Shown one piece after another: positions 10,486 to 23,898 of a stretch of DNA of 64,000 nt (position 1 is its first letter; each line of letters begins with the position of its first letter). The notes under the pieces were generated by a model that worked only from the letters and a program-made list of their open reading frames with translations, did no database searches and was not told the DNA's origin. Where the stretch lies: NCBI GenBank assembly GCA_047495785.1, contig JBLDXI010000025.1, forward strand, positions 2,294,001 to 2,358,000. Reading direction: 5' to 3'. Made by a program: the position numbers and the translations under genes. The stretch comes from Lepidodermella squamata. Taxonomy: Eukaryota; Gastrotricha.

Positions 10486-12145
10486 TTAGCATTTGCACTT
10501 TGTGATTGTTGCCTCAAGTTTTCCTTTCAAAATCGAGTTGCCCTTATGGGTGCTGAACTTGTTCAACTGACGCGAGACGATTTTGAGCACGGCCAGTACA
10601 ACAGCACAGTAGTAATCGCTTTGCTTAGCAGCGTGTTTTGCAGAAGCGCTGAACAAGGGACTGTTCCGGCTCCGTTCTTGGACCAAACGACTAGCTGCTG
10701 AGGCACTGTAGTCCCAGGCCCTGCTAGAGTCTGCTTGGTAGTGCTTCCGCATCTCAACCTCGGCAGCTTGTTCCAACGAGGTCAAAGCGGCCGAGAAGTC
10801 TTTCCTCCGTTTTTGGGTTATGACGTCAGCCGGAGCTATGGATCGAGCTGTTTCGAACTCAAGGTAGAGCTGCCGGATCAAGCAATACGCCGACATGCAG
10901 GCGTCATGGTCCAGCGTAGACCTGTCAACGTATCTCCTTTGATACTTACTAACGTTCGACTCGTAACCACTCTCCAAACTTGTTGAATCCGTAGCGTTAG
11001 ACGGCGCGTAGGGCATTGAAATCGTGCCCTGGAAGTGGGAGTAAGCTTCTCGACAAGCTGAAGCGAAATTTTCGAGCAGAACTCCGTCCGTCTGGCATTT
11101 CGGCTGCCATATCTTCCCGTTGCTTTTCGGATTGTTCTTCGACGGAATCATATCTCGCAACTCATCCAAAGCATCAGACGCGTCATGCCATGCCTTACTC
11201 ACCTCCAACTGGCTGCGTTTCAACTTCCGCTGACTCACGCGGCCACGATTTGCGATTGTAGTTAGACTATCACTATTGTTACTAGCTATTGTCTGAGTCT
11301 CAACGACTGAGCCAGTTTCAAGTAAGGCTAAAGCGTCTTCCGTGCTGATCGGGCCTTGAAGACCGGTATTGAAGTTCTTCTTCAAAATCCGCTCACTTTG
11401 ATTGAGAAGTTTCATCAGCTCTTGAAGGCGATTGTTGTTAAACCAGAGGGTATTGACGAAATTATTCTCCTTTCTTGAAGGCTCCAGTGAGGCAAGAAGA
11501 TCACGGTGAACGGCCAGAATTAGCGGTAGGCAACACTTGCAGACATGCGTAGTCATTTGAGGTACCTCTGAAACTGGGTTTAAGGTGAATCTCACTGGGG
11601 AAATGGTTCCTAAGTGACTTACGGTCAACCATGTTAGGAATCTGAGCCAATCTGGCGCATTTATGGCAAACGACCAATCGACAAGTGTAGCATTCCAACT
11701 CCCCGCGGCTTCCTATACTGTTTCTTCTGGTTCTTTTAGGGGCTGTAGTATCGGACGATCTTTTCGTGAAATTGAATTTACCGAAAAGCCCAGTTGCTTT
11801 CCCATCTTTCCCTCCTACTTCACCGGGTAAATTTTGAAAATTCTCCGCACACAACTGACAGGCAGGAATTGTTGAAGGATCAACAGTTGATGATCGGTAG
11901 ATTTTGTTCAGAGCTTTACTGATTTCCGCGTCTTCGCTACTCGCTGCTGTTGTTGTTAGCTTTTCGTCGGTTAATTTCAGCAGACGCGCCGCCATTTGCT
12001 GCCGCGTTTCGAGCCGGATGTTTTTCTCGTCGATCCAATCTTCACCCTTGGAACCGCGCCACCACCTGAGCCGCTTGAAGCTATCAAAATTCATGGCTAG
12101 CGAGTTGCTAGGGACATTTAACTCGACAGCGTACACTTCCGCCAT
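10486..12145 (-). CDS. FYVE-like zinc-finger protein, rabenosyn-like layout
   Basis: Exons 12145-11623 and 11567-10486 give 534 residues; the 55-bp intron splits the zinc-binding region. Cysteine pairs at about 98-101 (CQLC), 151-154 (CYTC), 159-162 (CHKC) and after the splice (CKCC) fit a four-pair FYVE-type finger with a long Lys/Arg/Ser insert between pairs one and two. The basic RRHHCR motif of classical FYVE domains is absent, so PI3P binding is doubtful. The rest is acidic/helical and includes a possible coiled-coil stretch (LQELMKLLNQ). Order and spacing faintly recall rabenosyn-5 type endosomal Rab effectors. It has no signal peptide and is the only clearly intracellular, non-receptor gene in the left half. 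Zinc finger: fairly sure; subfamily: weak. Confidence 0.6.
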
Positions 12146-15100
12146 GATTACTTTTATATAATAATGAAAACAAAAGAAATGATATTATCACAAGGCTAAG
12201 TTGTCGTATAGGTCGAATTTCACACTGATAACAATAAGAAAGATAACAAAGACTTGTGAGGCGTATCAAATTTCGTTTTGTTTACTCTCGGACATGTTTA
12301 TTTTCGATAATTAATCAATTATCCGAAATTCACGTAGAATTTTTGAAAAATTCCTTAAAATATTCTCCTTTCCAGAGCCTTGTTGCCCAATTTTCAGCAT
12401 TATTGCCACGTCTCAAGGTCACTTTTTTATTGACTTGGTACTTTATTTACATGCGTAGATAATTATACGGTATATAATAAGGACTTTACTCATTTGAGAA
12501 TAGGAAGCCAGTGTGAAAACATGCTAAATTTACAAACTTGGAATGCACTAAATCATCTTATCTATTGCTGTTATTTATCTAATATTTTTTTATTAGTGCT
12601 TCCTCGAATGGTGTCATTTGGGTCATTTATAAGGCGCAAATGTTGTACTTGATTATCTTTTATTTACCCATTCGAGACTATATGACTAGTCATAAATTAT
12701 GCCATCAATAGGCGTGTTGAATAAGTAGTATTAAACGTTTCTTTTCTGTTCATAAACGGCTGTCAGCCATAGCCGTCCGTTTTTGTCTGCGATTTACTTT
12801 TCGTCACGGAAAAAAATGACCAGAATTTAGGTGTAAAGCTTGCATTTTTCCGCCCGCTTTTAAACGTTTGCTGAGCAGATTTTCTTTATTGTCAAGGCAC
12901 GTTTTTTCTTTTTTCCTTTTATTTTGTCATTTTATTTTCTGTTAGAACTAAAATAAATTCCATGTAAAATGTAAAATAACTTTGTTGCAAATTTTGTAAT
13001 ACTTTTCGAGAGAAGGCAAATTTTCTTGTAATATAATTTTGAGGCTTTTCTCTATTCCTTTCCTTTTCCGTTTTTTTCTATTTTTGATAAAGGAGGAGCT
13101 TTATTTTCCCATATCCCATAAGAAATATTTTTATTTGGCAGAACCAAATTTTCTAACTGATTTGACAGAAAAAATGGCGATTACTCCAGTTGGGAGATTT
13201 CAGACCTAAAACAGGCCATTGCAGTCAGCCAATGGCCTACTCTATATGAACAATGAAGAACGTACATTATATGAACATTATTGCTATGGTTCTCAGCAGA
13301 CATTGTTGAAAAATGCGTATTGCCATAATCACGTGGTAATATTGGCGGTTTTTTACCGTGACATGCTTTCATATCAGAAAATTGAATCCGAAAAGGAGAT
13401 TAATAGATGCTCACAATATAACACACAAGTTGAGAGAGATCTTGAAAAATGTTCATTTCTTGAAGCCTGGCTCATGGTTTCGTAATTGAATTCGAAAAAG
13501 CGTCTCAACGTCTGTCTCCACGTGCCTTTCTTACAGGGTCCATGCCTCTATGGTGTACTGTAATTAAGCAATTTCGAGCCAGATCAATTACTCGGGCTCG
13601 GCTTCTTGGATTCTTTTCACCGCTATGACAGAAAAGTCAGCGTTTTTTTCTATTTTTCCTTCCTCAGCTCAATATATAGTTTTATTATTCGGGATATTTA
13701 TTTTATAAATGAATAGAGATTAGAAAAAAATTAACCTTTTCATTTGGTTTTTTATTACTTAGTGGCATATAATCGCCCATCATTTATAGTCGCTCAGGGT
13801 CATGAGTGGCCAAGTCGATTCGAAAGGATAACACTGTACAATGAACAATTTCCGAATTTTTTGAAATTTTGAAGTTAAAATTGGGCAGCCCGGGCTGATA
13901 TAGGAATAATTGAATAATATAAAAATGTATACGGCTTCCTTTTCCTCAAATATTATTCGTCCAGCCTTTATGCACGATTTCATTGAAGAAATAGAGAATT
14001 TCTTGATGGTAAAACGGAAAACCCCTTGTGATTTTCGGCATTTTACCCGGTGGACCGAATTCCGAATTTTCAATGACATATTTCAATCCTTTCTAGCCAA
14101 AACCTGTGACTTGGCCCCACATTTCAGAATTTCTGATCCCTTTTCCAAGTATTTTCTTTGTTTGCCTCACTCATGGGACACTGCAGTTCTATAATCGTCG
14201 AGGAGTTTTTTCTTAATTGTTTCCATTGTAAATTGCCTAATCCGTATCTTCGGGCAACATGCAGCCATGGCTTTTTGCCAGCAGAATATTACTTTTTTCA
14301 AACAAACAATGACGTGTGTTTTTCCAACTATGCGGAGAAAGTTTCTAAATATTTTATGTAATTTTTTAATTTTTCTAGACAATTTTTATAAACATAACTA
14401 TCTGCAATCTCCCTGTAAACACTCGCAAAAAATGACTCACGTGGAAAATTAATTTCAATTTCTTTCTTTTTTCGTTTTTTTCTCCTCAATATCGCCCTAA
14501 TTTTAATCGTATAATTAAAAAAATGGTAAGCACCCTAATTCACAAAATATCCACGTCATAGTTATTACCTGGTTTTGCCTGGATTTTCTCGTTTTTTTCT
14601 CGTTTTTTCCTCTTGATTTTTTTAGAAAGTGGCCTCTTGAGATGAGATCTTGCGGCCTTCTGTCTAAAAGTCTTGGTCGTTATTAATTAGCCCCGACATT
14701 ACGGGTTTTATTTCAGTTCGAACTTTATCTGACTCGAAATACTATTTCTCAAAAATGCATAATTAATTTTTGAAATATTTTTTTTCAATTTCTTGTAAAC
14801 AATTTCAAAATTACAATAAAATTTTGTTAAATTTCCTGTTACGCGATTTGATAAAAATGACGTAAAAAATGGAGTTGCGAATTTTTGCTATTTCCTCAGC
14901 TGAAAAAATATGAAAGATTTGAAATGTTTTGTTTATCATTTGAAGCATGTTCGATTCCCTATATACCTGAGCAAAGCGATAGCTGCCACGTGTTGGCACT
15001 CGTACAAGCTTTCTGCCTCTTAGCCATTTTTGGCACTCCTACTTGGCAATACTATAAATACTTACTTACACCTGGTTTAACAGAGAATACGTGTGTTAAC

Positions 15101-16037
15101 GCACGCGATGCCTATCAACTTTCGAGCTTTTCGACCCTTCAAGTTCAAAGTGTCAGCAGATAATTTTCGTCGTCATGATGTTGTCGTTAAACACAAGAAA
15201 AAACACTAAATGACCACACACTCGAACAGCAGCTGACCATAAGATGGCCACTTGTGTTATAGCTAATAGAGAGTGTGGAAAAAAAACTTCAGTTGAAAAT
15301 AAAAAACTAACACCGCGGCAATTACTCGCGCGCGCGCGCATGATGCATTGGTGGTGCTGCTGCTGGGTGGTGGCAGGTAATCAAAAAAAAAATTTCAACA
15401 TCGGTGTGAAAAAACTGCAATTCACGCCGGTCGATTTTTTGCCTCAACTTTATCTCTCGCAGTTATTTATTTGACGATTATTAAATTCTCGTGCCGCGCC
15501 GAGTTGCTGCCATCATCTCGAGCGCCTTGTTACAGCATAAGGTAGCAGCAGCATCAATAAGTCGGCAGTTCTCGCTCATCAGGCTATAATCGTTCTTGTG
15601 CGTGGAGAACCATTGCCCACTCCACGATGCTGCCACGTTGCTGATGATTATAGTTTAATATTTATATAAAAACGCGGTGTTTAACTACTTGTATAATATA
15701 ATAAGGAAGGCCGTGTTATAAGCTTACGCGCTGAGCTAACGGCCACGTCCCCACGCCGCATCATCGCCTGCCTTCATTGTATCTAAATAATTCGCAACAC
15801 GAGTAGCAACAGCGCGCGGTTGCCTTTTGTCAACGCGCTGGCGTCGCTCTCTCTCTTTTTTTCAGAACCCCGACTGATCTGAGCGGCCAGATTAGAAGCG
15901 CATAAAACCGCATATATTACTGTTTTACCACATATATTTTGTCCACGCGTATCGTTGACTAAACGCTTATTATTGTTTTCAATGTCCGCTCGTTAATTAA
16001 TGTTATATTATAGTATTTTTCCACCTAATGAGACTTA
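12146..16037. other. Gene-poor, AT-rich intergenic stretch
   Basis: About 3.9 kb with only open frames under 100 codons, none with recognisable content or plausible splice partners. A short (GC)n run lies near 15328-15338. The last kilobase is less AT-rich and probably includes the promoter of the large Kunitz/polyQ gene. No transposon ends seen. Confidence 0.6.
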
Positions 16038-19000
16038 ATGGCAAAAATCAAGCTCAGCAACCAGCTCACATCGTTTTGTGTAAGTTTCGAAGAATTGATT
16101 GAAAAAAATCCTCCTTAATATTATGCATTTTTTTAGATTCTACTTTCGCTCTTCACTTTCGAGCTGGCCGCGGGCGTTGAAGAATTGCCGGTCTTTGATA
16201 AAAATGTCAACTGCCGACTGCCGCCGGAAAGTGGTACTTGTTCAAGTTACTACTTTCCTATGTACTACTACGACCCAACAGCTGGAAAATGTAGTCAATT
16301 AGTAAGTCACAGACCGCTTCGCTAATTTATATTCGCTATTTATTTTAGAATATTTTTATTAACCGCTCACACATTGGGTGAAGCGGAAACAATTTTCGAA
16401 GTTGACAACAAATTCCTTTCCGATTATCTCTTGATTTTAGATCAATAGAAAATCAAACGAAAATTCGGCAAGATTTGAAATTATATCGATCCTATTTCAA
16501 AGTTGTAAATTACTTTCGTGATAATAAAAAATATTCAAAATTAAGATTTTAAATTTATAGAAACCGGATAATCCAGTGAAGCAGAACTTGATAACCGATT
16601 TTAGTGGTCAATAATTATTTTAAAATTAGGCAGCGCATTGTTCAAATAATTACCTTGGGGATTTGAAATTAAAATCCGATTTTTTCTAAATTAATTTTTT
16701 TCTGTGGTTAATTTACTCACAAAATCTTTGATTTTAGTAATTATAAGCTACTGGTTACCGGTTATTTCTCTTTAGTGATTTTTTTCATTCAATCCATTCG
16801 TAATTTTTCAGACCGGATGTAAAGATGGTAGGTACTCACTCATCACCTGTATCACTCATAATCCTTTTTAGAAAAAAATATCTAGAGTGATGCCAAATCT
16901 CATTTCTTTTTTGCCCTCAAGCATTACTAATTTAGAATTTTTTGGAATTTTCAGTTTAATTTTTAAATTTACAAAAAATGACAGGCGCACACAGTTTTAA
17001 TTAGTAGGCTTGTAGAGAAATGTTCATCTTTTCTTTAATTTATTAATTATTATTTATTAATTTTATTTTCGATAGGTTTATTCCGGCTGTGGTGGAAACA
17101 GTAACCTATTTACAACGGAATCTGATTGTTTAACAGCCTGCGCTGGCGTGTCGGACTCTGAAGATCGGAGATCGCGGCAAATCCTAAACTCGCCGATTCC
17201 GGTTCCGCCGTCTCAGAGCAGTCTAACGAGCAGCAATTCGGTCAATTACGTGTCATATAGCTCGCAACAAACGCAACAACAGCACAACGTCGTACCGCAA
17301 CCTTCTATACAAATTCCTAATTCAATCCCAGAAAACCTTCCATCTACGTCCAACTGCCAGGCGCCGTTGGACGCAGGCTGCACCCAGGATAAACCTTACA
17401 TTTTACTTCGATTTTATTTCGACGAGAGAAGCGGGTCATGCAAGGCTGGGTTTTATTGTAAAAACGACGGCAATTACCGAGGCTTTGAAACTGAAACTCA
17501 ATGCAACACCCTTTGCACGTCCGTTGCTAACAAACCAGCCTTGCCGTGGTCTCCGCTTCAACTCCCGGAAATTCCGACGGCTCAATCCGCATCACAGCCG
17601 TTGAATTTCCCAAGTTTCCCGCGTATGCCAGAGGCGATTCAGCAGTTGACAGCGCTACAACCTAATGAGCAAAATTCCCAGCCGTTAGGTGGATTACAAG
17701 GTATGCAAATGCTTCAGCCGGTTCAGCAGGCGCTGGGCAGACAAAGGAATGGCCCGGTTGAACAGGTGGCGCAGCAAATTCAGCAGATGAGATTCATGCC
17801 TCAGTTAGCTGCCCAGGCTCAGCAGCAATTTCCGTCTCAGAACAACCAACAGCAACAACAGCAGCAGCAACAGCCATCTAGATTCTTCGATGGCCAACAA
17901 ATGCAACAGCAAAATTCAGCCCAATTTCAGCCGCAGCAACAACCGCAGAGGCCTCAACCGCCTCAGCAGCCACCAAATTTCGACCAAAATCAGCAAAACT
18001 TCCAATCAGGTCCAAGTCAGAATCAACAAATCAATCAACAGCAATGGCAGCCGTTTATTCCTCAGGAAGGGCAGCAGCAAATTCCACCGCAAAATCAGCA
18101 ACAATGGCCACAGTTTCAATCTAATCCTCAATCTCAGAATCAACAGCAAAATCAACAACAGTGGCAACAGAATCCTCAGCAGCAACAGCAACAGTGGCAG
18201 CAAAATCCACAACAACAGCAGCAACAGCAACAACAACAACAGCAGCAGCAATGGCAACAGAATCCCCAACAACAACAGCAACAACAATGGCAACAGAGGC
18301 CTCCAGAATTTCAACCGTTCCAACCCCAAATGCAGAATTCTAAGATTGATTCGCAGAATTTCCAGCAACAGCCTCCTCAACAACAGAACAGGCCACCAAT
18401 GCCAATGCAACCTCAAAATACCCGATTTGAACCCATTTTACCCGTTTCAGTAAATTTGCCCCTGAAACGGGAGCATTTGCAGAACGTTTTACCTATTGAT
18501 CCTCAACAACAACAACAACAGCAAACTCAGGATAATGGTTTTATGCTGCAGCCTGTTGAAGCCCAGCAGCCTATGCCTTTACGGTTGCAGGAACGCCGGG
18601 AACCCCCTGCACCTCGGCCTGTTATTGTAAGCTTTTCCGCGTAATTTCTGGAATCTTCCTTAATTTGCCGTAATCCTCTTAGCCTCAGTCTTCATTTCGT
18701 GTGCCCAACGACATTGCGCAGGTCAGTAATTGAGCTGTTTGTATTTTTTGACAAATTGATGCTAATTTTTTTTGTTCTTGTAGCAGCGAGACGCTATACT
18801 AGCTAACCCACAACTTTTCGTGGTCAGTCGTAATAGGCCACAGGTTGAAGAATTCGCTGTCAATTGTAAATTGTCTTTAATCTCGAGTTTGATATATAGG
18901 ATGCTCCCGTTATTCCATCAGTCCAAGCAGCGTCCGGAAACAGCGATGAGCCGATTAGGCAGTTGGTTAACATCAACCCTCCGCTGACTCAGTCCGACAA

Positions 19001-19775
19001 TCCTAACGCGGCGGCGGCTATTCTCAGCCAATACTACGCGCCAGCTTCTTTCCGGTGTCGAGGCGAAGACCTGGCAGTTTTCATTAACACAAACTCGCCG
19101 AGCCGTTGCGCGAGTCTCTGCGAGTATCGCAACCCTGAATGCACGGCCTTCTCATTTTTCGGCAACCATCGCCTGTGCCAGCTGAAAGCTAGCTGCGCCC
19201 GAGACGACGCTTTTATGATCCCTAGCGAGGAGACCTGGATCAGGGCGCAGAGGGTTCCGCAGAACGACGATATCCCAGCGACTTTACCGCCTCCCCCGCA
19301 ACGGGAGGTGCCATTTGAATTAAACACACCGGCCGGTCCTGTAATTTCTCAACGCATCTATCCTTACTACGTAGTCCCTCTAACTGCAAGGTCCAGAACT
19401 ACAACAAAAGAAACGCCCACTTCGTCACTTGTCGACGCTATGGTTTGGGAGAGGCCGAAGCCCTCAACGAGGGAGCCTGTTGTAGTAACAGCATCACCCC
19501 GGCCTACAGTCGCGCCGACAGAGGAGCCTCAGTTCCTACCGAAATACTCATCGTTAGGCTACTACTGCGGTGGCGATTTGATAAAGCGGGTAACCGGCGT
19601 CGAGTCACGTGACGAATGTGCCCAGTACTGCACGGAGTACAAATCCGAGTCACGCACGAAGCCGCTGTGTTACGTTTTTACATACAGCCGTAGTATAATG
19701 CTGTGCGAGCTTCAAGTCAACTGCTACCAGCGAGATCGCGACAACACAGCCGCTGAAACGTGGATCGTCAAGTAA
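16038..19775 (+). CDS. Large secreted Kunitz / Kunitz-like / polyQ / double PAN-like protein
   Basis: Exons 16038-16079, 16137-16301, 17076-18626, 18683-18721, 18784-18843 and 18900-19775, all phase 0, give 910 residues. The signal peptide spans exons 1-2. Residues about 40-92 are a canonical Kunitz domain (six Cys, GCGGNSN) with Ser at P1, split by a 774-bp intron before VYSGCGG. About 154-206 is the divergent Kunitz-like module. Residues roughly 220-560 are strikingly Gln/Pro-rich with many Q runs, encoded by mixed CAA/CAG. Two PAN-like modules end the protein (about 640-710 and 830-910). This is the largest family member; the Q-rich region could make a disordered or transglutaminase-crosslinkable matrix segment. 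The small exons 4-5 are the weakest calls. Confidence 0.8.
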
Positions 19776-20018
19776 CGGTGATGAAAAATTGTCAAGCTTC
19801 ACTAGCCAGTTAATCCACCGCCTTTTGAACGAGATATTGTATATTATGTAAACGAAACACTGTGTGTGTGTATATTTATTATTATTTTATATTGTCGTAA
19901 AAACGGTTTGAACCTCAAGCTTTTCTAGCGCGCGTTTTCAAAAAGTAAAGAGAACTGAACAATGAATATGATGGTGTACTCTAGTGCTTTGTTTACCCGG
20001 GTGTTTGGTGTCATCTTT

Positions 20019-21291
20019 TTAGGCCATCGTCTCGGAATTCACATGCCGGATGATGTATTGAAAAGCCGCATTTTGTTGTGACAGTTCCGCCACGGCTTTA
20101 AAAGTCACCACTTGAGCTTGTTTTGCCAAACGGTAACACCTCTCGAAATTTTCCCGGTTCTTCATAAATTCAACATCGTTCCGCGTTTGCTTTGTGTAAA
20201 GATTAAACGCTAGGAGAAGTTGCTGCTGGAGTCGCGAAATGCGAGCATGATTACGGCTATCATCTGGGGATTAATAATTATATATAATTGGAGATTAAAT
20301 GTAATTTTTTACCGTTGAATAGAAGAACACTCATAAGTAAAGCCGACTCGACAAAAGATGGGTTCCAAGCATCCAATGCATTCTCAAGCTCCTTGCAAAC
20401 AGCACGGCCCTCCTTAGAAAATTGAAGAATTCAAGAAAGCTAAACTAATCTCTGAATAAACCTGAAATTGAGGAAATGCGTTCAGAACATAAGGAGCCAC
20501 ATCGTAATCACTCAAACCGAAAAATCCTGATTTTCAACATTGGAATTAATTGTTTTAAAAATAATAGTAAATTCTTACCAGCTCCCTGGTTGCCTTTGAG
20601 GTTGAAATATACGGCCAAAACCGCCGGATAACTCATTGCCATGATGTAATGCTTTTCACCTATAGTCAGCCTCGTATCATTATCGCTGAAACTATCAGCA
20701 TAGCCGTGACCGATGTGGCCTGTTGATACAAGAACACCGCATCCAGCATTCAACAGACTATTAATGTCTTGGAAAAGCTGCATCGGCCGTTTCATGCTTT
20801 TCTACTCAACATTTGTGAAAAATCTGTGTAATATTAAGATATTCAACTAACAAATTCCAAGTCGTGGAGTGATGTGTAAGCTTGAACAGATGTCCTCAGA
20901 ATTTTTTCAGCACTCTCGCCATCTATCAGGGCCGGATCAATCACTAACAGTTCACGTGACGGTGATTTGGCTCCTCTATATTCTGATAGATGAGAGCCTT
21001 CCAAGTATTTACCTAAGAAATAGCGAGAATTAGCTGTACATTTGGTTAGTGTGGCCGAGACTCACTCTGCATTCCGGCGGCTATGCATTTCTCCAGCCGA
21101 CATCTCGGACAATGCTTCCGATTTGTCACATCGAATGGACAATTTAGTAGGCCATTAGTGCACATGAGTTGGAACCGGCTTCTTGCATTTCGGCGGAAGA
21201 ATTTACAACAAGCCTCACACGTTGAAGGCTGATAGTCCGGACGCCTTTTGACCGGCCCGTAGCAAACTTTGCAGTTAGTACTAGGTGTCAT
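20019..21291 (-). CDS. Nuclear receptor NR-a (six exons)
   Basis: Exons 21291-21066, 21012-20852, 20801-20579, 20526-20462, 20412-20313 and 20263-20019 join with phases 1,0,1,0,1 to 339 residues. I start at the ATG just before CKVC; an upstream in-frame start would add 20 residues. Zinc fingers: CKVCYGPVKRRPDYQP, helix CEACCKFFRRNARS, then CPRCRLEKC. The ligand-like domain is divergent: exon 3 (KRPMQLF...) is 223 bp and exon 4 only 65 bp, so the usual exon-3/4 boundary has shifted, but exon 5 keeps 100 bp and the WNPSFVESALL block. No AF-2-like acidic helix is seen at the end. It is the downstream-most member of the array. Confidence 0.85.
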
Positions 21292-21530
21292 TTTAGAAAA
21301 TTCGCGATTAAACGCAGCGCAGCGGAAAATAGATTTTAAAACTAAAATCAATATTTCCCATCAAGGGTTTTGAGGGAAAAGCCATATGGGGCAAAACCTG
21401 AGTGCCCCATAATGCATCCGACATCGATAAAAATCATTCAGCCCTCAGGTGGGTATAAATTTTAATGGAAATATCTAGGATCAAATTTTCAGCTGATAAA
21501 CTGATAATCATGCTATTATAAACTCGTTTG

Positions 21531-22816
21531 TTACAAGTGACTCATTATTCTAACAATATCGTTAGCAGTAATCAGCCCAGCTTGGGATTGCCTTGTTGCC
21601 TTGGACAACGCCCCGAGGAGATCATTCGTTGCGTTTACGGTTAAGCGGTAGCATTGCATGAAGAGATCTAGCTTTTGCTGCATAGCCTGTGGATCGTTTT
21701 TCGCACAGCTAGAATTGTTCATGCTAAACGCAAGTAGCAGTTTTTTTTGTAACTGGTCGTTGCGATGGCCTTCTTTATCGTGGAAACTCAGCATGCTGAT
21801 TAGTAGCGCCGCTTCGATGAAAGACGGGTTCCAACTATTCAACGCATCCGCCAATAATCTGCACGTGATCAGAGGCACCTGTATGACCAAGAAATGCTTT
21901 GAATTACATTATTTCGATATAAATTCAGTGCTACCTTAAAATCAGGATAAAGCTCAAGAAATATCGGCGCAAGTTCGTTGTTGAGGCCAAAAAATGTCGA
22001 TGGCAAGCTATTCGGCAGGTTGTTAAAAACGGCTTTGATATTGAACAGCGCCGTAGGGCTAATACATTCCGTCATAACGCTGTAATCAACATCTAAACGC
22101 AAAAGCGAAGTTCTGAAAAATACAAACATTTCTCAAAATTACTCACTTTCAAACTGTTTGCAGTAGTATTGGCATATTTGGCTTTCGAACTTGAGATTCT
22201 CTATACCGTTGCGAAGGATATCCGACATTTCCTTCAAGTCGGCTGGAGGCCGCTTCAAAGTGAGCTGTTACAAGTTTTTTTATGAATAATCAGAATTAAA
22301 CTAATTTAAAACGTACGAAGTCTAGCTCATGCAAATGAGTAAAGGCACTCATCGAAGTTCTCAACGCTTTTTCAGCTCCAGACGCGTCTATCGTGTCCGG
22401 ATCCCGCACCAGAGGCAATAATTGATAATTCTGACTTATATCTGTTGCAAAATTATCTGAGCTATTTTGCCGGACTGAAACCGTCGCGTAGTCGTTACCG
22501 ATATATTTACCTGTGAGTTCAGGGAATAGATTATCTTTTAAATTGAAAGTGGAATGATTATACTTTGCATGCCAACAGTCAAACACTTCTTGAAACGGCA
22601 CTTCGGGCATAAGTTGCCTTTTTCCCGTTTTGTCAGCTCGCATGGCTTGAAGTAGCCCTTTGGGGTTTGAAATCCAGCCTGAAGGCAGGGCAACTCTCGT
22701 TGGCTCTGGCATTGCCTTCGAAAGAACTTTCGACAGGCCTCACAGTTTGATGGTTGGTAATCTTTCCGTCGAGGAACGACACTCTCACAAACTCTACAGT
22801 AAGTAATCGATGGCAT
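21531..22816 (-). CDS. Nuclear receptor NR-b (intron 5 lost)
   Basis: Exons 22816-22564, 22510-22317, 22264-22147, 22092-21935 and 21878-21531 give 356 residues. DNA-binding domain starts CRVCESVVPRRKDYQP, recognition helix CEACRKFFRRQC, with a long, Lys-rich loop before the second finger CPKCRFKKC. The exon-4 acceptor had to be the second candidate (after CGTTTAG) to keep frame. Family exons 5 and 6 are fused: the reading frame runs straight from WNPSFIEAALLISMLSF into the last helices, so the usual phase-1 intron has been lost. Located 240 bp downstream of NR-a's start. Confidence 0.85.
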
Positions 22817-23178
22817 TTCGGATAAAACCAGGTGAATGTGTGGATATTGCCGTCAATAGTTATAGTTTTCCGTGATGCGTAGTCAAATCAAACATGGCAT
22901 CGGATGATTAAAACGCGTCAGCAGTGTTGCTCCCTCTTGACAGCTGATCGACCAGCGTTGGGGAGTCGCATCTCATCCCACAGCGATGAGGTGCGAAATA
23001 TTGAAATTTGTAGAAAGGTAATTTGCTTTGCGCTGACAACACACATTAATCAATACTGTACAATTCTACTATAGACATGAAAAACCCTCGCACCGGAAAA
23101 TGAGGACTTTTATATAGAAGCTACATTCTACAATGAATGATAATGAAGGAGGAAAACCCCGCCGCCTTTGACAGAACT
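22817..23178. other. Intergenic between NR-b and orphan receptor exons
   Basis: About 360 bp holding the NR-b promoter. Nothing specific recognised. Confidence 0.5.
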
Positions 23179-23823
23179 TTATTCTTTATTATCAAATTTC
23201 AAATTCAAAGCAGCAGAGAGAGCACTAAATACAAGCATGTGCCGGGACATATCGGCGAGCGATGACAGCAGTTTTTCCTTAACTTGGAGAGTTTGCCAAT
23301 AGGTGCGAGTGAATAGGTCCTGCTTTCTTTTCGACGTTTCCGACCAGCCTTCGCTGGACCACAGCATTTGCAGTGTTCGATACATCTGCTTCTGCAAATC
23401 CGAAACCCATTTGTTTTCCTGTGATCGATCACCTGCGAGGGAATTTGTTGAATTCTCTCCTTTATCTATAAGAGCTACAAACCTTGAAAATAAAGAATCG
23501 CCAGTAGCAAAGCAGACTCGGGAAAAGAGGGTCTCCACAGATTGAGCAAGTTCGACAACTCTTGGCAAGCAGCAAATGTGTCCTATTATATAGAATGAAA
23601 GGCTCTAAATTCTAAATATTCACGCTATGGATGTCTTATACACTGAATTCTGGAATTCTGGTATCCAACCACAATTGAGTAACTTGCTCCGACATTCCGA
23701 ACAAAGACGGGGGAGAGCCGTTCGGCAGATTTTGGAATACAGCCTTGAGAATAATGACTCCATTTGGGTTCACGCAATCAATTTTATCTAGAGTCAAATC
23801 AGCTCTACAGGCAGGTTCGAAAT
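23179..23823 (-). CDS. Orphan nuclear-receptor ligand-domain exon set (exons 4-6 only)
   Basis: Three intact exons, 23823-23642 (182 bp), 23582-23483 (100 bp) and 23432-23179 (254 bp), have family-typical sizes, phases 1,0,1 and consensus splice sites. They encode the C-terminal half of a receptor ligand-binding domain (LPNGSPPSLFG, LWRPSFPESALL, LQKQMYRTLQMLW). There is no DNA-binding exon, no hinge exon and no ATG of their own. Only 75 bp separates the first acceptor from the stop of NR-c, and no frame-breaking change is visible. They could be alternative 3' exons of NR-c, whose exon-2 donor has a compatible phase, or the remains of a duplicate that lost its front half. Coding capacity is clear; how it is used is not. 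Confidence 0.65.
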
Positions 23824-23898
23824 CTAAGAACGGGTAAAAATTCACGGAATCGTTTTCCAAGAAAGAGAGTTGGCAAAAATGTTACAAAAAAAATTCCT

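Noticed and set aside
13181-14452. Several overlapping 60-100 codon open frames
   Set aside because: They occur on both strands in AT-rich sequence, with no conserved motif or exon-like boundaries.
16812-16827. Possible microexon between AG and GTAGGT inside the Kunitz intron of the 16 kb gene
   Set aside because: Including it would insert residues with an extra Cys into a Kunitz domain that is complete without it.
17890-18453. Asn/Ser-rich (+) and Leu-rich (-) open frames
   Set aside because: Both are out-of-frame readings of the CAA/CAG glutamine region of the Kunitz/polyQ gene.
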